Below, in pieces: positions 21,385 through 32,399 of a stretch of DNA of 64,000 nucleotides. Position numbers and translations under genes: made by a program. The notes beneath the pieces were generated by a model, which saw nothing but the letters and a program-made list of their open reading frames with translations, made no database searches and was not told where the DNA came from. This stretch comes from Tenrec ecaudatus (lineage: Eukaryota > Chordata > Mammalia > Afrosoricida > Tenrecidae), in NCBI RefSeq assembly GCF_050624435.1, contig NC_134539.1, positions 44,858,001-44,922,000 on the forward strand. The letters run 5' to 3'. Each line of letters starts with the position of its first letter. The stretch's first letter is position 1.

Positions 21385-22025
21385 TTATAGGGGAGACACT
21401 GGCTTGGAAGAAGTACACATGGCGAACATGCTTAGCGCAGACCTGGCACAGTCCCAGTCCAGGCAGAGTTCCCTGTCATTATTACCAGTCTCTTCTTGGT
21501 GTGCCTTCTGATCTGGAATCCCCCTTTTGCATCATTTTGACCGCAGGCTCAGCTACCGTGTAACGTTGTTTCTCCAACCTTCTCTGATTCTGACCAGACG
21601 GACGGACGGAACCCTTCTTACAACCCCACAGTGCGTCTCACTGTCTTATTTGCAGGATTTACTCTTTGTGGATCTGAATCTTCTGCTTTGCTCTGCTTTG
21701 CTTATTGGCTTGTTTCGTTAAGCCTGGGAGATAGATACCTTTCTCCCCCATGCAGGTCATGCAGTGCCAAACGTGTTTCCCCGCTATCTTTGGGGTCTTT
21801 GCCACCTAGACTGGGGGGAAACCCACTGTGAAGTTGTCTGGGCAAGGCTCTTTGCTCTGAGCTCCAGTGCTCCCGCTGTGCCACCAGTAGACTTCAAAGT
21901 GGTTTAATTGGGTTCAACCCCCTGCTGAGAATTTTCATTTCCACCCAAGATGTACTGCATCAGAATCTACCATTTAATGAGCCCCAAGTGACTCTTACAG
22001 ATCACCTGGGGCGTGTATGAAAAGG
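21385..22025. other. Unassigned stretch
   Basis: No gene recognised. The part near 21480-21720 reads like the reverse of old L1M 3' sequence ('cttctgatctggaatccccc', 'gaccagacggacggacgg'), too diverged to call. Confidence 0.35.
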
Positions 22026-22029
22026 CACG

Positions 22030-22125
22030 TCTAGAAGAAATTGGCAATCATGTTACTTAACCTGCCCTGAGCCAGTCCTGTGCTAGGTTTGTGCTAAGCA
22101 CTCTTTGTACAAACTGATTTGAAGC
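22030..22125 (-). repeat. MIR fragment
   Basis: 'cctgagccagtcctgtgcta' with 'gtgctaagcactctttgtac' matches the reverse of the MIR 3' half. Confidence 0.6.
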
Positions 22126-22364
22126 CCTGGCACAAGGAGGCCAAATGAGGTGCCGTTGGAAGTTCTTTCTGGCTTGAGGACTTTATAAAGGAAACCTTCA
22201 GAAAGTACTTCCTTGAATTTGCCAAGCTCGACTTCCCAGCCTCCCCAATCCCAATGCAACATCCATGTACTCAGCATTGTGGTTTCGAGTCTGGGTATGG
22301 AGTTCCAGACACCTAGAAGTGAATCTTTGTCCCTATTGATGGTGGCCGCATGCAATGTACCTCC

Positions 22365-22510
22365 CACCAGTGAACTCTCTTTCTTCACCTGCCAACTGGA
22401 AAGAGTAATAGAAACCCAGACCATTTGGGGCATTACATGTGATGACTAGTAAGGGGCATAGCATTGTGCCTGGCAGAGAATGGGAACAATCACTTGTAGC
22501 TATTATTCCA
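22365..22510 (+). repeat. MIR fragment
   Basis: Contains 'ctttcttcacctgccaactg' and then 'gggcatagcattgtgcctgg', in the MIR order 'ctcatctgtaaaatg ... cagtgcctggc'. Confidence 0.6.
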
Positions 22511-22701
22511 TCTTCCCCAAATGAAGACAAAACAAAATGAAAAAAGAGAAAGAAGGAAGGAAGGAAGAAATAAAATGAAAGAAAGGAGAAGAAAACCTTC
22601 CACCCTCACAAGCCAGCTCACCTTTTTTCACAAGTCATCCACCACCAAGAGTCCTCATTTTGGCATTTTCCATGTTGCAGTAATGGTCTGTTTTGCTCTC
22701 T

Positions 22702-22914
22702 CCAAACCAAAGAAAACCTCACTGCTCTGGAGCACCTGATGACTCATAGTAACCCTACAGAACAAGGCAGAACTGCCCCTATGAGTCTCTGAGACTGTAA
22801 CTCTTTACGGGAGTAGGAAGCCCTGTTTGCCTCCCAAGGGTTGGCTGGCATTTTGAACAGCGGACCTTGTGATTAACAGCCCCATGCATAACCGCTGTAC
22901 CACCAGGGCCCCTC
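22702..22914 (-). repeat. AfroSINE, near full length
   Basis: Preceded by a 'caaaccaaag' tail (the SINE's A/C-rich 3' end). Includes 'ggcagaactgcccctatgag', 'gactgtaactctttacggga' and a reversed head 'gtaccaccagggcccc'. Confidence 0.92.
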
Positions 22915-23155
22915 TAGATTATTATTTCTAGTAAGTACTCTAGCCTCCTGCCCAGCTAAGGACCTGGCCTAGAGAAAGCTCTTACTTTCACTTCAAGTCA
23001 CTCTGTTGCCTCATCTCAGAGAAGACGGAGATTAGAATAGAAACAAGCAGAGAAAGCCATCCAGGGAAGCTGCTTACCTTCTACCCTGGAATCTGGATAC
23101 ACAGAACGGAACAGAAGATTCCCAAGAGTGGCTTGAGAAGACAAGTGTGAGAAAG

Positions 23156-23208
23156 CTTCAAAAAGTTTATGGAACAACGGAATGAAAAGGTCCATGAACT
23201 TTTGGAAG
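23156..23208. repeat. Mariner-like hairpin MITE fragment
   Basis: An inverted repeat: 'cttcaaaaagtttatgga' at 23156-23173 pairs with 'tccatgaacttttggaag' at 23191-23208. It resembles the ends of an Hsmar2-type mariner MITE. A related 'cttcaaaaagtttgtgg' occurs at about 52280. Confidence 0.6.
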
Positions 23209-23215
23209 TAACTCA

Positions 23216-24735
23216 TATTAGAATGAAATAGACAGACCTCAAACTAGGAACGTCAAAAGCAGACCTTGAACTAGGAACGTCAAAAGGGAGAAACATGCTT
23301 CCACTTGTCAAACTGAAAGACCTGGTGAAAAGCATTCACACTTTGCGTTGCAACACTGAGAGATTCTATGGGCAAAACACCAAGTGATGTCAGCAGCATC
23401 AAAAGAAGATGGAACAGTACACAGAATCATAGCACCACATAGACTTGATCAATGTCCAGCCATTCCGTAAGGTAGCATGTGTTCAAAAACAACTAATACT
23501 GGAGGAAGAAATCCAGGCTACACCAAAGGCACTGGCAAAACTCAAAGTTCCAGGAATCGACCGAACACCAGTTGTGATGTTTCAACAAACAGACACAACA
23601 CTGGAAGCAATCACTATACCGAGAACTTTGAAACACAGCTGCCGGGCCAACTGACTAAAGGAGATCCATATTTGTGCCCATTCCAAAGAAAGGGGATCCA
23701 ACAGAATTCAGAAATGAGCCAATAAAATTAATATCATTAATATCACATGCAAGTTAAGGTTTTCTGAAGATAATGAGAAAAGGTAGCTGGAGCAGTCTAC
23801 ATCAACAGGAACTGTCAGAAATTCAAGCCGGATTCAGAAAAGCATGTTCAGTGAGACATAGCCTTGCTGATGTCAGATGGCTCTCAGCTGAAACAAGAGA
23901 ACAGGAGAAAGGACTTTACTTGTGTTTTATTGACTATGAAAAAGCATTGGCCTGTATGGCTCGTAACAAATTCTGGATAGCATCAAAGGTGAAGAGAATT
24001 CTAGAACATAATCGTGCTCCTGACAAAAGCTTCACATTGGTTGGGATGGTGGTCTGAACTGAACAAGGGAATACTGCGTGGTTTCAGTCAGGAAAGTTGT
24101 GTGCATCTTTTCATCATAATGGATGAATCAATGTATTGAACAAATACTTCCAGGAGTTGGCCTAGATAAAGAAGAACATGACATTAAGAACACGATTTCT
24201 GGAAGACTGAGTAGCAGCCTGGGAGATCAAATGAAAAAACCTCGCTAGCTGAATGTTAAGAGGACTTGTCACACTTACTGGTGAAGAGCCAAGACTGTAG
24301 TCTTCAGGATGGATTACAACTCAACATGAAGCTGTGGTCCTTTTGATTGGTGGTCTTGTACGTAAGGATACCATTACTGGACAAGGAATAAAGAAGGCTG
24401 AAGACAAACGGATGTCTTTGAAAGATGGTACTGATGAAGAATATTAGACCAGAAGAATGAACAAGTCTGTCTTAGACAAAATACGGCCAGCTTCTCAGAA
24501 GCCAGGATGGCAAGATGAAAATGTCACCAACGCAGGTACTTTATCCAGTGGGATCAGAGAGGCCCCTGGAGAAGCACGGAATGCTTGGGAAGATAGAGGG
24601 AAGTGAAAAGGAGGGAGACCCTCAACCAGCTCGACCCAGTGACCTCAACACTCACCTCGTGAAGGCAGAGGATGGTGCAGGATTGGGCACGGAGGGTCAC
24701 TGTGTGTCAGAACACACTCCACAGCATCTATTAAA
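23216..24735 (+). mobile_element. RTE LINE, longest copy, includes reverse transcriptase remnants
   Basis: The reading frame around 23500-23600 encodes 'KALAKLKVPGIDRTP', corresponding to the conserved 'PGxDG' region of RTE/BovB reverse transcriptase. Further on, 'GFRKACSVRHSLADVR' and 'CFIDYEKALACMARNK' (23830-23970) match the F-G-x-RK-x-R and D-Y-x-KAF segments. The catalytic YADD region is not preserved in one frame. Frameshifts break the ORF, so it is dead. A 27-bp tandem duplication lies at 23233-23286. The 3' part (from 24410 to about 24735) includes 'gtactgatgaagaatattag' and 'ccctggagaagcacggaatg'. It abuts an AfroSINE. Confidence 0.88.
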
Positions 24736-24737
24736 AG

Positions 24738-24948
24738 CAGCGATAGCCCGTTGGCATCCAGTTGTTTCCAATGCATCGCAGCCCCTGTGAGTCCGAGTAG
24801 AACTGTGCTACGGAGGGATTTCCCTGCCGGATTTATTGGGAAATAGATCACTAGGTCTTTTTCTCATATACTTCTGGGTTGACTTGAACCTCCAATCTTT
24901 GGATTTTCATGCCTCCTTTGTTTACTGTTTCTATCACCAAGGGACTCC
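24738..24948 (-). repeat. AfroSINE, 'ggaaatagatcactagg' subtype
   Basis: Contains 'gtagaactgtgctacggagg', 'attgggaaatagatcactag' and a reversed head near 'caccaagggactcc'. Directly follows the RTE end. Confidence 0.82.
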
Positions 24949-25084
24949 TCAGATACTCTGAAAAGCATTTTAGAGGCCATTAGTTTTAACCATTTGACCC
25001 TGGAATCCATCCCCAGCGACTCACCCTTTCCATGTACAACTCTAAATGTTGTTTTAGGCTCAGATGTCCCAACCCATCCAAATA

Positions 25085-25200
25085 TTGTTGCTGTTAGTGG
25101 CTGTTGACTTGGCGGGACTCCGGAGGACCTCATGCATAAGGGAATACAAACCATCCTCGTGCTGTGTTTTGGATCAGATCATTGTGGCTCATTGGGGTTA
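25085..25200 (-). repeat. SINE or RTE tail fragment
   Basis: 'gttgctgttagtggctgttg' with 'ggaggacctcatgcataagg' and 'gatcattgtggctcattggg' resembles the reverse of an afrotherian SINE or RTE tail. The assignment is tentative. Confidence 0.4.
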
Positions 25201-25254
25201 GACACTGGGTTGAGTTTTTATTTCACTGAAGAAAGCAATGGTCACAATTTTACA

Positions 25255-25475
25255 TAAAAATAATGCTGACTCATAATGACCCTATAGGACAGGGTAGAAT
25301 TGCCTCTGTGAGGTTCCAAGACTGTAACTCTCTACAGGAGTGAAAAACCCCATCTCAAACAAACAAACAAACAAAAACACCCATCTGTCTCCTGTGGAGG
25401 GCCTGGTGATTTCGAACCGCTGACCTTGCAGTCAGCTCTCCAATGTGTAGCCACTGTACGTACCACCAGGGCTCC
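25255..25475 (-). repeat. AfroSINE with internal (CAAA)n insertion
   Basis: Contains 'gaccctataggacagggtag' and 'gtaccaccagggctcc'. An insertion of 'caaacaaacaaacaaac' at about 25358 sits in the body. Confidence 0.9.
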
Positions 25476-25494
25476 TAACCCGGTAACGGTCACT

Positions 25495-25715
25495 ACTAAA
25501 TTGAGACCAGGTTACGCCAGGCACCAGGAGAAGCATTTCACAAGGCCTAGTATTAAATCCTCCCTGATAGGTATACTTCAACCGATCTTACTATCATTCC
25601 CATTTCACAAGTTAGAAAATTGAGGAACAGAACCATCAAGAAGCTTGTTGGGGATGACAAAGTAAGTCTGGATTTAAATACAGTCCCCTGACTTGAGATT
25701 CTTCAAGGTTAGCTA
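25495..25715 (-). repeat. MIR fragment
   Basis: Motifs 'tactatcattcccatttcac' then 'agttagaaaattgaggaaca' then 'agtctggatttaaatacagt' run in the reversed MIR order across about 200 bp. Confidence 0.75.
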
Positions 25716-25908
25716 CCAGGCTTTCGCTCTCTCCTTGGAGAAGAGAGGTTCACAGAGCATGCAATGGAGAAGGAGCACAGAGAGGTGCTTCCTGGACTCA
25801 GTCCTTTCTCGTACTTCCAAGGGCCGGTCGCAATTCAAGGGGCACCACAAAATTCAGGGGAAATGGAATTATACGATAGTGTAATTTTTCCATGAAAGTT
25901 TTGTAGCC

Positions 25909-26703
25909 CCATTATACGTTTTTATTTATTTATTAAACATTTTATTAGGGGCTCATACAACTCTTATCACAATCCATACATATACATACATCAATTGTAT
26001 AAAGCCCATCTGTACATTCTTTGCCCTCATCATTTTCTTTTTTCCTCTTTTCTTTTTTTACATTTTATTAGGGGCTCTTACAACTCTTATCACAATCCAT
26101 ACATATACATACATCAATTATATAAAGCACGTCCCTACATTCCCTGCCCCAATCATTCTCAAAGCATTTGCTCTCCACTTAAGCCCTTTGCATCAGGTCC
26201 TCTTTTTTTTCCCCTCCCTCCCTGCTTCTCCCTCCCTCATGTGCCCTTGGTAATTTATACATTGTTATTTTGTCATATCTTGCCCTATCTGGAGTCTCCC
26301 TTCCCCCACTTCTCTGCCGTCCATCTCCCAGGGAGGAGGTCACATGTGGATCCTTGTAATCAGTTCCCCCTTTCCAACTCACTCACCCTCCACTCTCCCA
26401 GCATCGCCCCTCACACCCCTAGTCCTGAAGGTATCATCCACCCTGGATTCCCTGTGCCTCCAGTTCCCATATGTACCAGTGTACAACCTCTGCCCTAACC
26501 AGTCCTGCAAGGTAGAATTCAGATCATGGTAGTTGGGGGGAGGAAGCATCCAGGATCTGGGTGAAAGCTGTGTTCTTCATCGGTACTACATCGCACCCTG
26601 ACTGACCCATCTCCTCTCCTAAACCCCTCTGTGAGGGGATCTCCAGTGGCCGACACTTGGGCCTTGGGTCTCCACTCTGCACTTCCCCCTTCATTCAATA
26701 TGG

Positions 26704-26761
<58 letters not shown>

Positions 26762-26933
26762 TACACACACACACATATACATATACATACATATATCTAT
26801 TTTTTTTTGCATGATGCCTTATACGTGGTCCCTTTGGCACCTCGTGATCGCACTGGCTGGTGTGCTTCTTCCATGTGGGCTTTTTTGCTTCTGAGCTAGA
26901 TGGCCGCTTGTTTACCTTCCATTATACATTTTT
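25909..26933 (-). mobile_element. L1 insertion with two tandem L1 3' ends and one TSD
   Basis: Outer flanks match at 14 of 15 positions: ccattatacgttttt (25909-25923) and ccattatacattttt (26919-26933). Inside, on the minus strand, a long L1 3' UTR segment (26060-26918) is followed by an A-tract (plus-strand T-rich 26036-26059). A second, short L1 3' end (about 25934-26035) and its own A-tract come next. Both carry 'cattttattaggggctc'. A (TA)n/(CA)n run lies at 26705-26777. The single outer duplication indicates one integration event. There is no ORF. Confidence 0.88.
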
Positions 26934-27057
26934 GCACAGGGAGAAATATTTTATAATAGTATATTGACAAATATAAGTAGTAGATGTAGTTATATAGAAC
27001 ATACCTATACAACATTTATAATCATATATACCTATATGCATGCACTGATAATACATT

Positions 27058-27262
27058 TTTGGAAGAGTCAATCTCTGGAGAAGGACATCATGCATGCTAA
27101 AGTAGCGCTTCAGACAAAAAAGTGGAAGCTTCTCAATGGGCTGCACCAATTGGCTCAAGTGTACCTGTGAGGACGAGGCAGGACTGTGCGAGCTTTCACC
27201 ACGGCACAGCAGTGGTCCTTATGAGTCGGAACTGGCTGGACAGCACCTAACCACATCAGAAG
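27058..27262 (+). mobile_element. RTE 3' end
   Basis: Contains 'tctctggagaaggacatcat', 'gtgaggacgaggcaggactg' and a terminal 'gctggacagcacctaaccac'. The middle is diverged. Confidence 0.8.
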
Positions 27263-27279
27263 GGATTTCTAAGAGTTTG

Positions 27280-27690
27280 TGGAAATAGAAAGCTAAACAA
27301 TAATTAAATATACATAGATAGCAACATATATATACACAAACATGGACAAGTGTTCCTTTCTCACATCATGCAAAACAGGTAATTTAAGTGTGTACCACTA
27401 ACAATATAAACAACTTTTGAGATGAAAAGTTATAAGAGATGATTATATTTACCATCTTTTAATATTCATATATGTAGGGGGGCACACTGAAAAATTAAAA
27501 GGGAAAAAGCAAATACTGGCCCAAATATTTACAATGTATGTAACAGATGAAAAAGTTATGATTTTTGTTCTGTTGACAATTCTTTCAACATCATAAGAAA
27601 AAATAATAGAAAGGTAGGCAAAATGGGTGAACTTTGTATTTACAAAAGAAGAACTAAGAATGACCAATAAACCCATTTTGAAAACCATAG
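27280..27690 (+). mobile_element. L1 ORF2 3' fragment, diverged
   Basis: 'ggcccaaatatttacaatgt', 'gtaggcaaaatgggtgaact' and 'agaatgaccaataaacccat' match the L1 ORF2 segment before the 3' end. Old and frameshifted. Confidence 0.5.
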
Positions 27691-27694
27691 TCAT

Positions 27695-28415
27695 AGCCCT
27701 TCCACTTCCCCAGTGTACCCACCAGGAACTCTTGCTCTTATATGAGTTCACATGCTGGAAACCATCGACACACACGTAGCAGAGTCAAGAAGGCTCCCAA
27801 CAATGACAAAATACAACACAGATAAGCCCCCGTATGAAAACTAAAATAGAAAATACTGAAAACCAGATCAAGCACAAAGGCTATCAGAAAAGAGATCAGG
27901 TGGCATGGTTTTAACCATTTGAGTCCGGCATCCCCCTCCAACACTGTCTGAAAATCACCTTACTCCCCTCCCTCAATTACGGTCAGAGGGAAATCACCGG
28001 AGGCTTCTTCCCTGTGTAGATCCTGCAAATGTATTTTGGGCTTCCGCTGTCATCCATAGCCTTGTGCACACCAGAATCTCACACCAGCAATTCTTCTGAG
28101 AGCTGGCTTCCGATAAATTGGACTGGATCCTGTTACTTTGTGTTCTGGATTTCAGTGAGTTCAGCTTCAAACAAACGCCAGTGGCGGTGCCCCGAGTCAC
28201 TTCCTGCAGCAGTGGAAGAGTTTGAGTTGCTCCGCCTCTTGCCAGCACACGGCATTCTCAGACGTCTCCAGTTTGGCCATTCTCGGAATGGAAGTTTTAA
28301 TTTGTAGTTCCATGTTGCACTCGCGCGTAGGTTTACTGGTCATTTCGATGCCTGTGTTGTGTGTGTGTGGAATGCCCATCCACGAGCCTTCCCTTTGACT
28401 TCCCTAACTTTTGGG
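27695..28415. other. Unassigned stretch, partly L1-like
   Basis: 27900-28150 is similar in style to the L1 3' UTR at 5167-5460 ('ggcttccgctgtcatccata' here, 'ggtttccggtcatccatagc' there), suggesting one shared old L1 subfamily. The rest is unassigned. Confidence 0.45.
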
Positions 28416-28419
28416 GGGG

Positions 28420-29035
28420 TCCATTTTTCCATTTGGCTCTCTGTCCTTGGGTAACCATACTACTGGAGTACTTTACGCATTTTGGATCCAAATTCTTTAG
28501 TGGATATATATGATATGTTGTTTTAGGTTCTATCCTTTATAGGTACATATATTCTTTCTCAGTCCATGTTCAACCTTTTTAGCTGCTCCCCGCCCCCCAC
28601 AAATCAGAAGCTCTTATTTTGAAAGCAGTCTCATTTGTCAGTCATTTTTCTTGATGGCTAGTGCTTTTTATGTCCGATTTTGAGATATTTAATCACACCT
28701 ACTCCAAATTCACGTTCTTCCACAAATTGTAAAGAAGCTTGGTGTGTGAGTGTCACTACTTAGATTTGTAATGCAGCTGGAACTGATCCTTGTGGGTGGC
28801 ACACCTTTCTTCTCCTTTCTATCCAAGTCTGCCCAGCTCTTGTGAGGGACCACACCGTCCTTTCTTCTTTGCGTGGCTGTGTCATCTATGTAATAAACAA
28901 AGACGTCGATTTGTGAGTCTGTTTCTAGGCCCTAATTATCCAGTGGACTTTTTGTGTCCAAGCCACACTGTCTTAATCCCACTTGTTTTATAATACGTGG
29001 TAGTGTAAGACCTCCGGTTTGTTGTTTAAGATGAT
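28420..29035 (-). mobile_element. L1M-type ORF2 fragment, minus strand
   Basis: Contains 'gtgagtctgtttctaggccc', 'aagccacactgtcttaatcc' and 'cgtggtagtgtaagacctcc', an old L1 ORF2 region read in reverse. It is directly followed by a plus-strand L1 segment. Confidence 0.7.
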
Positions 29036-29190
29036 CTGAGCTTAAAAAACACCAAAACAACCTTGTAGTTTTTCTATACAATGTATAGAAATGGTTAAGC
29101 AGTATCTACTAAAACCTAATAATCATATTTGCAAGTAAGTGCTCAACAGAAAGACATACACAAAAATATACAGAGCAGCTCTGGGCATAT

Positions 29191-29350
29191 AAAAAATCCC
29201 ACTGCCATCAAGTCAATCCTGACTCCCAGTCACCCTACAGAGCAGAGCTACATGGCTCCCTAGGGTTTCCCAGACTGTCAATCTTTACAGGCAGCTTTCT
29301 GCTTGGTGAGTTCCAATTGTTGATCTAGAACATAACCAACTTCACCTTCG
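29191..29350 (-). repeat. AfroSINE, first of three in L1
   Basis: Includes 'cactgccatcaagtcaatcc' and 'tacatggctccctagggttt'. Head region degraded. Confidence 0.82.
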
Positions 29351-29461
29351 GGGTGTCTTGTGTAGTAGCCCCACATTAGAAACAACTCAAATGTTCATCA
29401 ACAGTAGGATGGATAAATAAGCAGTCACACAGTGGAACGGCATTCTCAAGTAAAATGACTT

Positions 29462-29620
29462 AACTACTCTTGTATGTCATCAAGTCGATTCTGACTCATA
29501 GCGACCCTATTGGACAGAGAAGAATTGCCCTATGGCGTTTCTATGACCATGGATATGACTGTTAATGGAAGCTGACTCTCAGATCTTTCTCCTGTGCACC
29601 CTTGTGCCACTAGGCCTCCT
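29462..29620 (-). repeat. AfroSINE, second of three in L1
   Basis: Includes 'catcaagtcgattctgactc' and 'ttggacagagaagaattgcc'. The head reads 'cttgtgccactaggcctcc' reversed. Confidence 0.87.
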
Positions 29621-29627
29621 TATGCTG

Positions 29628-29830
29628 TTCCACTCACCCCCTGCCATCGAGTGAGCGGGGGCTGACTCACAGTGTGCCTATAGAACAGGGTAGAACTGCC
29701 CCTGCCCGTTTCTGAGACTATGTTTATGAGAGTGAAATACCCCGTCTTTCTCCCATGGAGTGGCTGGTGGTTTCGAACTGCTGGTCTGGCAGTCAGCAAG
29801 CAGCCCAACCATTCTGCAAACAGGACTCCT
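29628..29830 (-). repeat. AfroSINE, third of three in L1
   Basis: Includes 'cagggtagaactgcccctgc' and 'tggtggtttcgaactgctgg'. Only eight bases separate it from the previous copy. Confidence 0.9.
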
Positions 29831-30154
29831 GTAAATTAACTAGTGTTTCACAAAACAGCAGGTTTAAAGTTCACAGACACATTGCTTAATGGAACAAGCC
29901 AAAATAAGAGACTTTATACTCTGATTCTATTTATAGAAAGTTCCGAAGCAGAATCAAACTTTGGAAATGGAAGGAAGGAAAATTGCTACTTTGGGGGAGG
30001 AGGGGTCCTAGTGCTGGACTGCTGGGGGTTGTAGGGGGTGCTGACAATCATCTCATTTCTCTAGAGACAATTCCAAGCGCTCTAATACTTTGTATTGTGG
30101 CCCTTTCTATTTGCACATTACACTTTAGTAAACATTTTACTTAGTAAGTCATTC

Positions 30155-31225
30155 AATGTAACAACATAGATGCAGGAACCCTTGTCTTGCACCTGTGTTG
30201 GGGTAGCTAGGGAACAAATATGAATACAATGTGTTAATTGCCCTGGGGAAGTTCAGAGAAGAGTGGTGGGGCCCAGGGTTCTGGGGTGAAGGAATCAGCC
30301 AATCAGCTGAGACAGTATTTCAGAGCACTCTGGGAGAACCGGGCAGCGCAATTTGTCTTGCCTCGGGGCTTGGGGGAACTGGAGTAGGGTATTCAGTGCT
30401 AAGTAGGATCTCAACTACCGCAGAGAAGGAACTGTGAGTGTATTTGAGTCCAGGAAATAGAGACATATTAAAGCAATGTGCTAAATGGTATTTTTAATTT
30501 GAAACGAAATGAAAATTTAATTTAAGCCCTGACTAATTTCCTTTGGACTCTGGGGCAGCGGGTATGTTGCAGTCTGGGTGGGAGTAAAGCAACTCTAAAC
30601 TTTCTAGCGGGCAAAAAAGTAATAGACTGATCATTCTATCCTCCATTCCAGGGTACACTGAATAAGTTATTAACCAATGGCATAGATTAGCTGTGGCTTC
30701 ATTAATGAGGTAATGAAATGCAGTTCTATTTGTAAACAACAAACAAATCAACCTCAAGTTTTTTTTTATATTAAGAAATTGCCAAAACTTTATATGGCAG
30801 AAGTGTATTCATAAGTAAGGTGTGTGTGTGGGGGGGACACTTGCTCACGCACGTGCAGTGGGGGTGGGTGGGGGGAAACAGAGAGGAGCAAGAAGCAATC
30901 AAGAAGGAGATGAAATTTTCTATCTAATCATTAGCAATTTTGGGAAAAGCCCCAAGGACCGAATATTCTGGAAGGAATTTAATGTAGCAAGAATGCACCT
31001 AAATGAGACATCTCAGCTTAATCTTGGCCTTCTGGAAGTCCCAGTTTCTTGAAGGTTGGTTTGATTTCTCCCTTAGAAATGTAAACCATGGTGATTGCGA
31101 CAAGTGTCCCGTGGAGTCAGTCAGGGAAGGACTTGGTTGTTTGCTCAATGCAGACTGGTTGGTAGGTACCCCCACGCCCAACCCCACCCTGGCGTCCCTG
31201 AGGAGGCAGAGCAGAGAGCTCAACC
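30155..31225. other. Unassigned stretch
   Basis: No gene or repeat family recognised, apart from a G-rich run at 30830-30875. Confidence 0.35.
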
Positions 31226-31229
31226 CCAG

Positions 31230-31340
31230 CCCTGACCATTTACTGGCTCCACGACTTTGTGATGCAATGTCCTACCTTCCCAGTGTCTCAGTTTCCTTTT
31301 CAGAAAAACTAAGCGAATCACATACACCTGAACGTGCTCT
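31230..31340 (+). repeat. MIR fragment
   Basis: 'ccatttactggctccacgac' followed by 'cagtgtctcagtttcctttt' is the MIR 5' half with its 'cctcagtttcctcatctg' landmark. Confidence 0.7.
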
Positions 31341-31589
31341 TGTTTAAATCAATTCGCTAAAAATGAGTCTAGCATGAGCACACACTTCTTCCACACTCAG
31401 CATGCGGTGAAGCTTGTCATGCTCCTGGCTGGAGTGTGCCTGCAGAATAAAGGCATCACTTCCGGACCACTGTGTCCAGCAGGGAAGGGTTTTGCCAGAT
31501 CTCGTGCTGGGTGGAGCTGGCTCGGTCCTCGGGCAAATGGTGAGAGCCAGCCAACTCAGAACCGCCTCTGCCTATCTGTTGGTCTGCGT

Positions 31590-31722
31590 CTTGCTGTTGT
31601 GAGGTGTCCCGACTCATGGCAACGCTGCCGGTCCTGCGAGATCCTCACAATCGCTGTTGTCTTTGAGCCCACTCTTGCCACCCCTGTATCAATCCATCCC
31701 TTTGAGACTCTGCCCTGCAAGC
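31590..31722 (-). mobile_element. RTE 3' end fragment
   Basis: 'gtgtcccgactcatggcaac' then 'ggtcctgcgagatcctcaca' and 'gtatcaatccatccctttga' is the reversed RTE 3' tail. Confidence 0.8.
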
Positions 31723-31919
31723 CTTGAAATTGTCGTATGGTGTGCTTCGCCCTTTCAAAAGAAAGCTAAACATCAGCCCACAGTGAGAAACGCTTTGTGT
31801 GTGGATGACGGTACACATGTGTTTATGCATAAGAACTTCATAAGACCTCTGCAACCTGGGATTTTATAGTCTACCCAATGCCATCTCACTTAAAATAAAA
31901 AGCTTGCCCGTAGCCTCCT

Positions 31920-32095
31920 CTATTGATGTTATTACTTCTTAGTGGATTTACACTTGCTATTTGAAAAACATTGCCCTCTTTCAGATTACAAAGGAGGATA
32001 CAGAGGCACACAGCAGGGGGAATAGCTTACGGAAAGTGGTGAGGGGGGATTGAGTTCAGCTCTGTGGACCTCGGAGCTCCGACTGTTTCTACAAA
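31920..32095 (-). repeat. MIR fragment
   Basis: Includes 'acaaaggaggatacagaggc' and 'gattgagttcagctctgtgg', matching the reversed MIR core and 5' end. Confidence 0.7.
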
Positions 32096-32204
32096 CCACT
32101 GACTGGAGCAGCACCACCAGCTCTGCCATACAGATACCAGCACCCCAACACAGAGGAGCCCGAAGGGACTTCTTTTTTTCTTTTGGTAAAAGGGTCCGCA
32201 AAGG

Positions 32205-32397
32205 CTCTTCTCACTGCCAAAGAGTCTGTTCGGACTCCTGGTGAACCCCCAGGACAGCGTGGAATGTCCCCTGCGGTTTCCCAGGCTGGAATTCTTGATA
32301 GGAGCAGAAAGAGAAAGCCCATCTTGGCCCCTCAGAGAGGTGGGGCATCTTCCACGGCTGGCCTGTGGTCAGCAGCAAAGGCTGCCAGCAAAGTCTC
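32205..32397 (-). repeat. AfroSINE
   Basis: Includes 'gtttcccaggctggaattct' and 'taggagcagaaagagaaagc'. Head is diverged. Confidence 0.78.
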
Positions 32398-32399
32398 TT

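Larger units (their letters stand above)
29036..30150 (+). mobile_element. L1 3' end, plus strand, holding three AfroSINEs
   Basis: L1 3' motifs 'ccccacattagaaacaactc', 'ttcatcaacagtaggatgga' and 'gaacaagccaaaataagaga' occur in order, interrupted by three SINEs (29191-29830). Together with the minus-strand part to its left it could be one L1 with an inverted 5' part. Confidence 0.72.

Noticed and set aside
23773..24057. Active RTE reverse transcriptase
   Set aside because: The RT motifs are split by frameshifts and stops and the YADD region is not preserved in frame.
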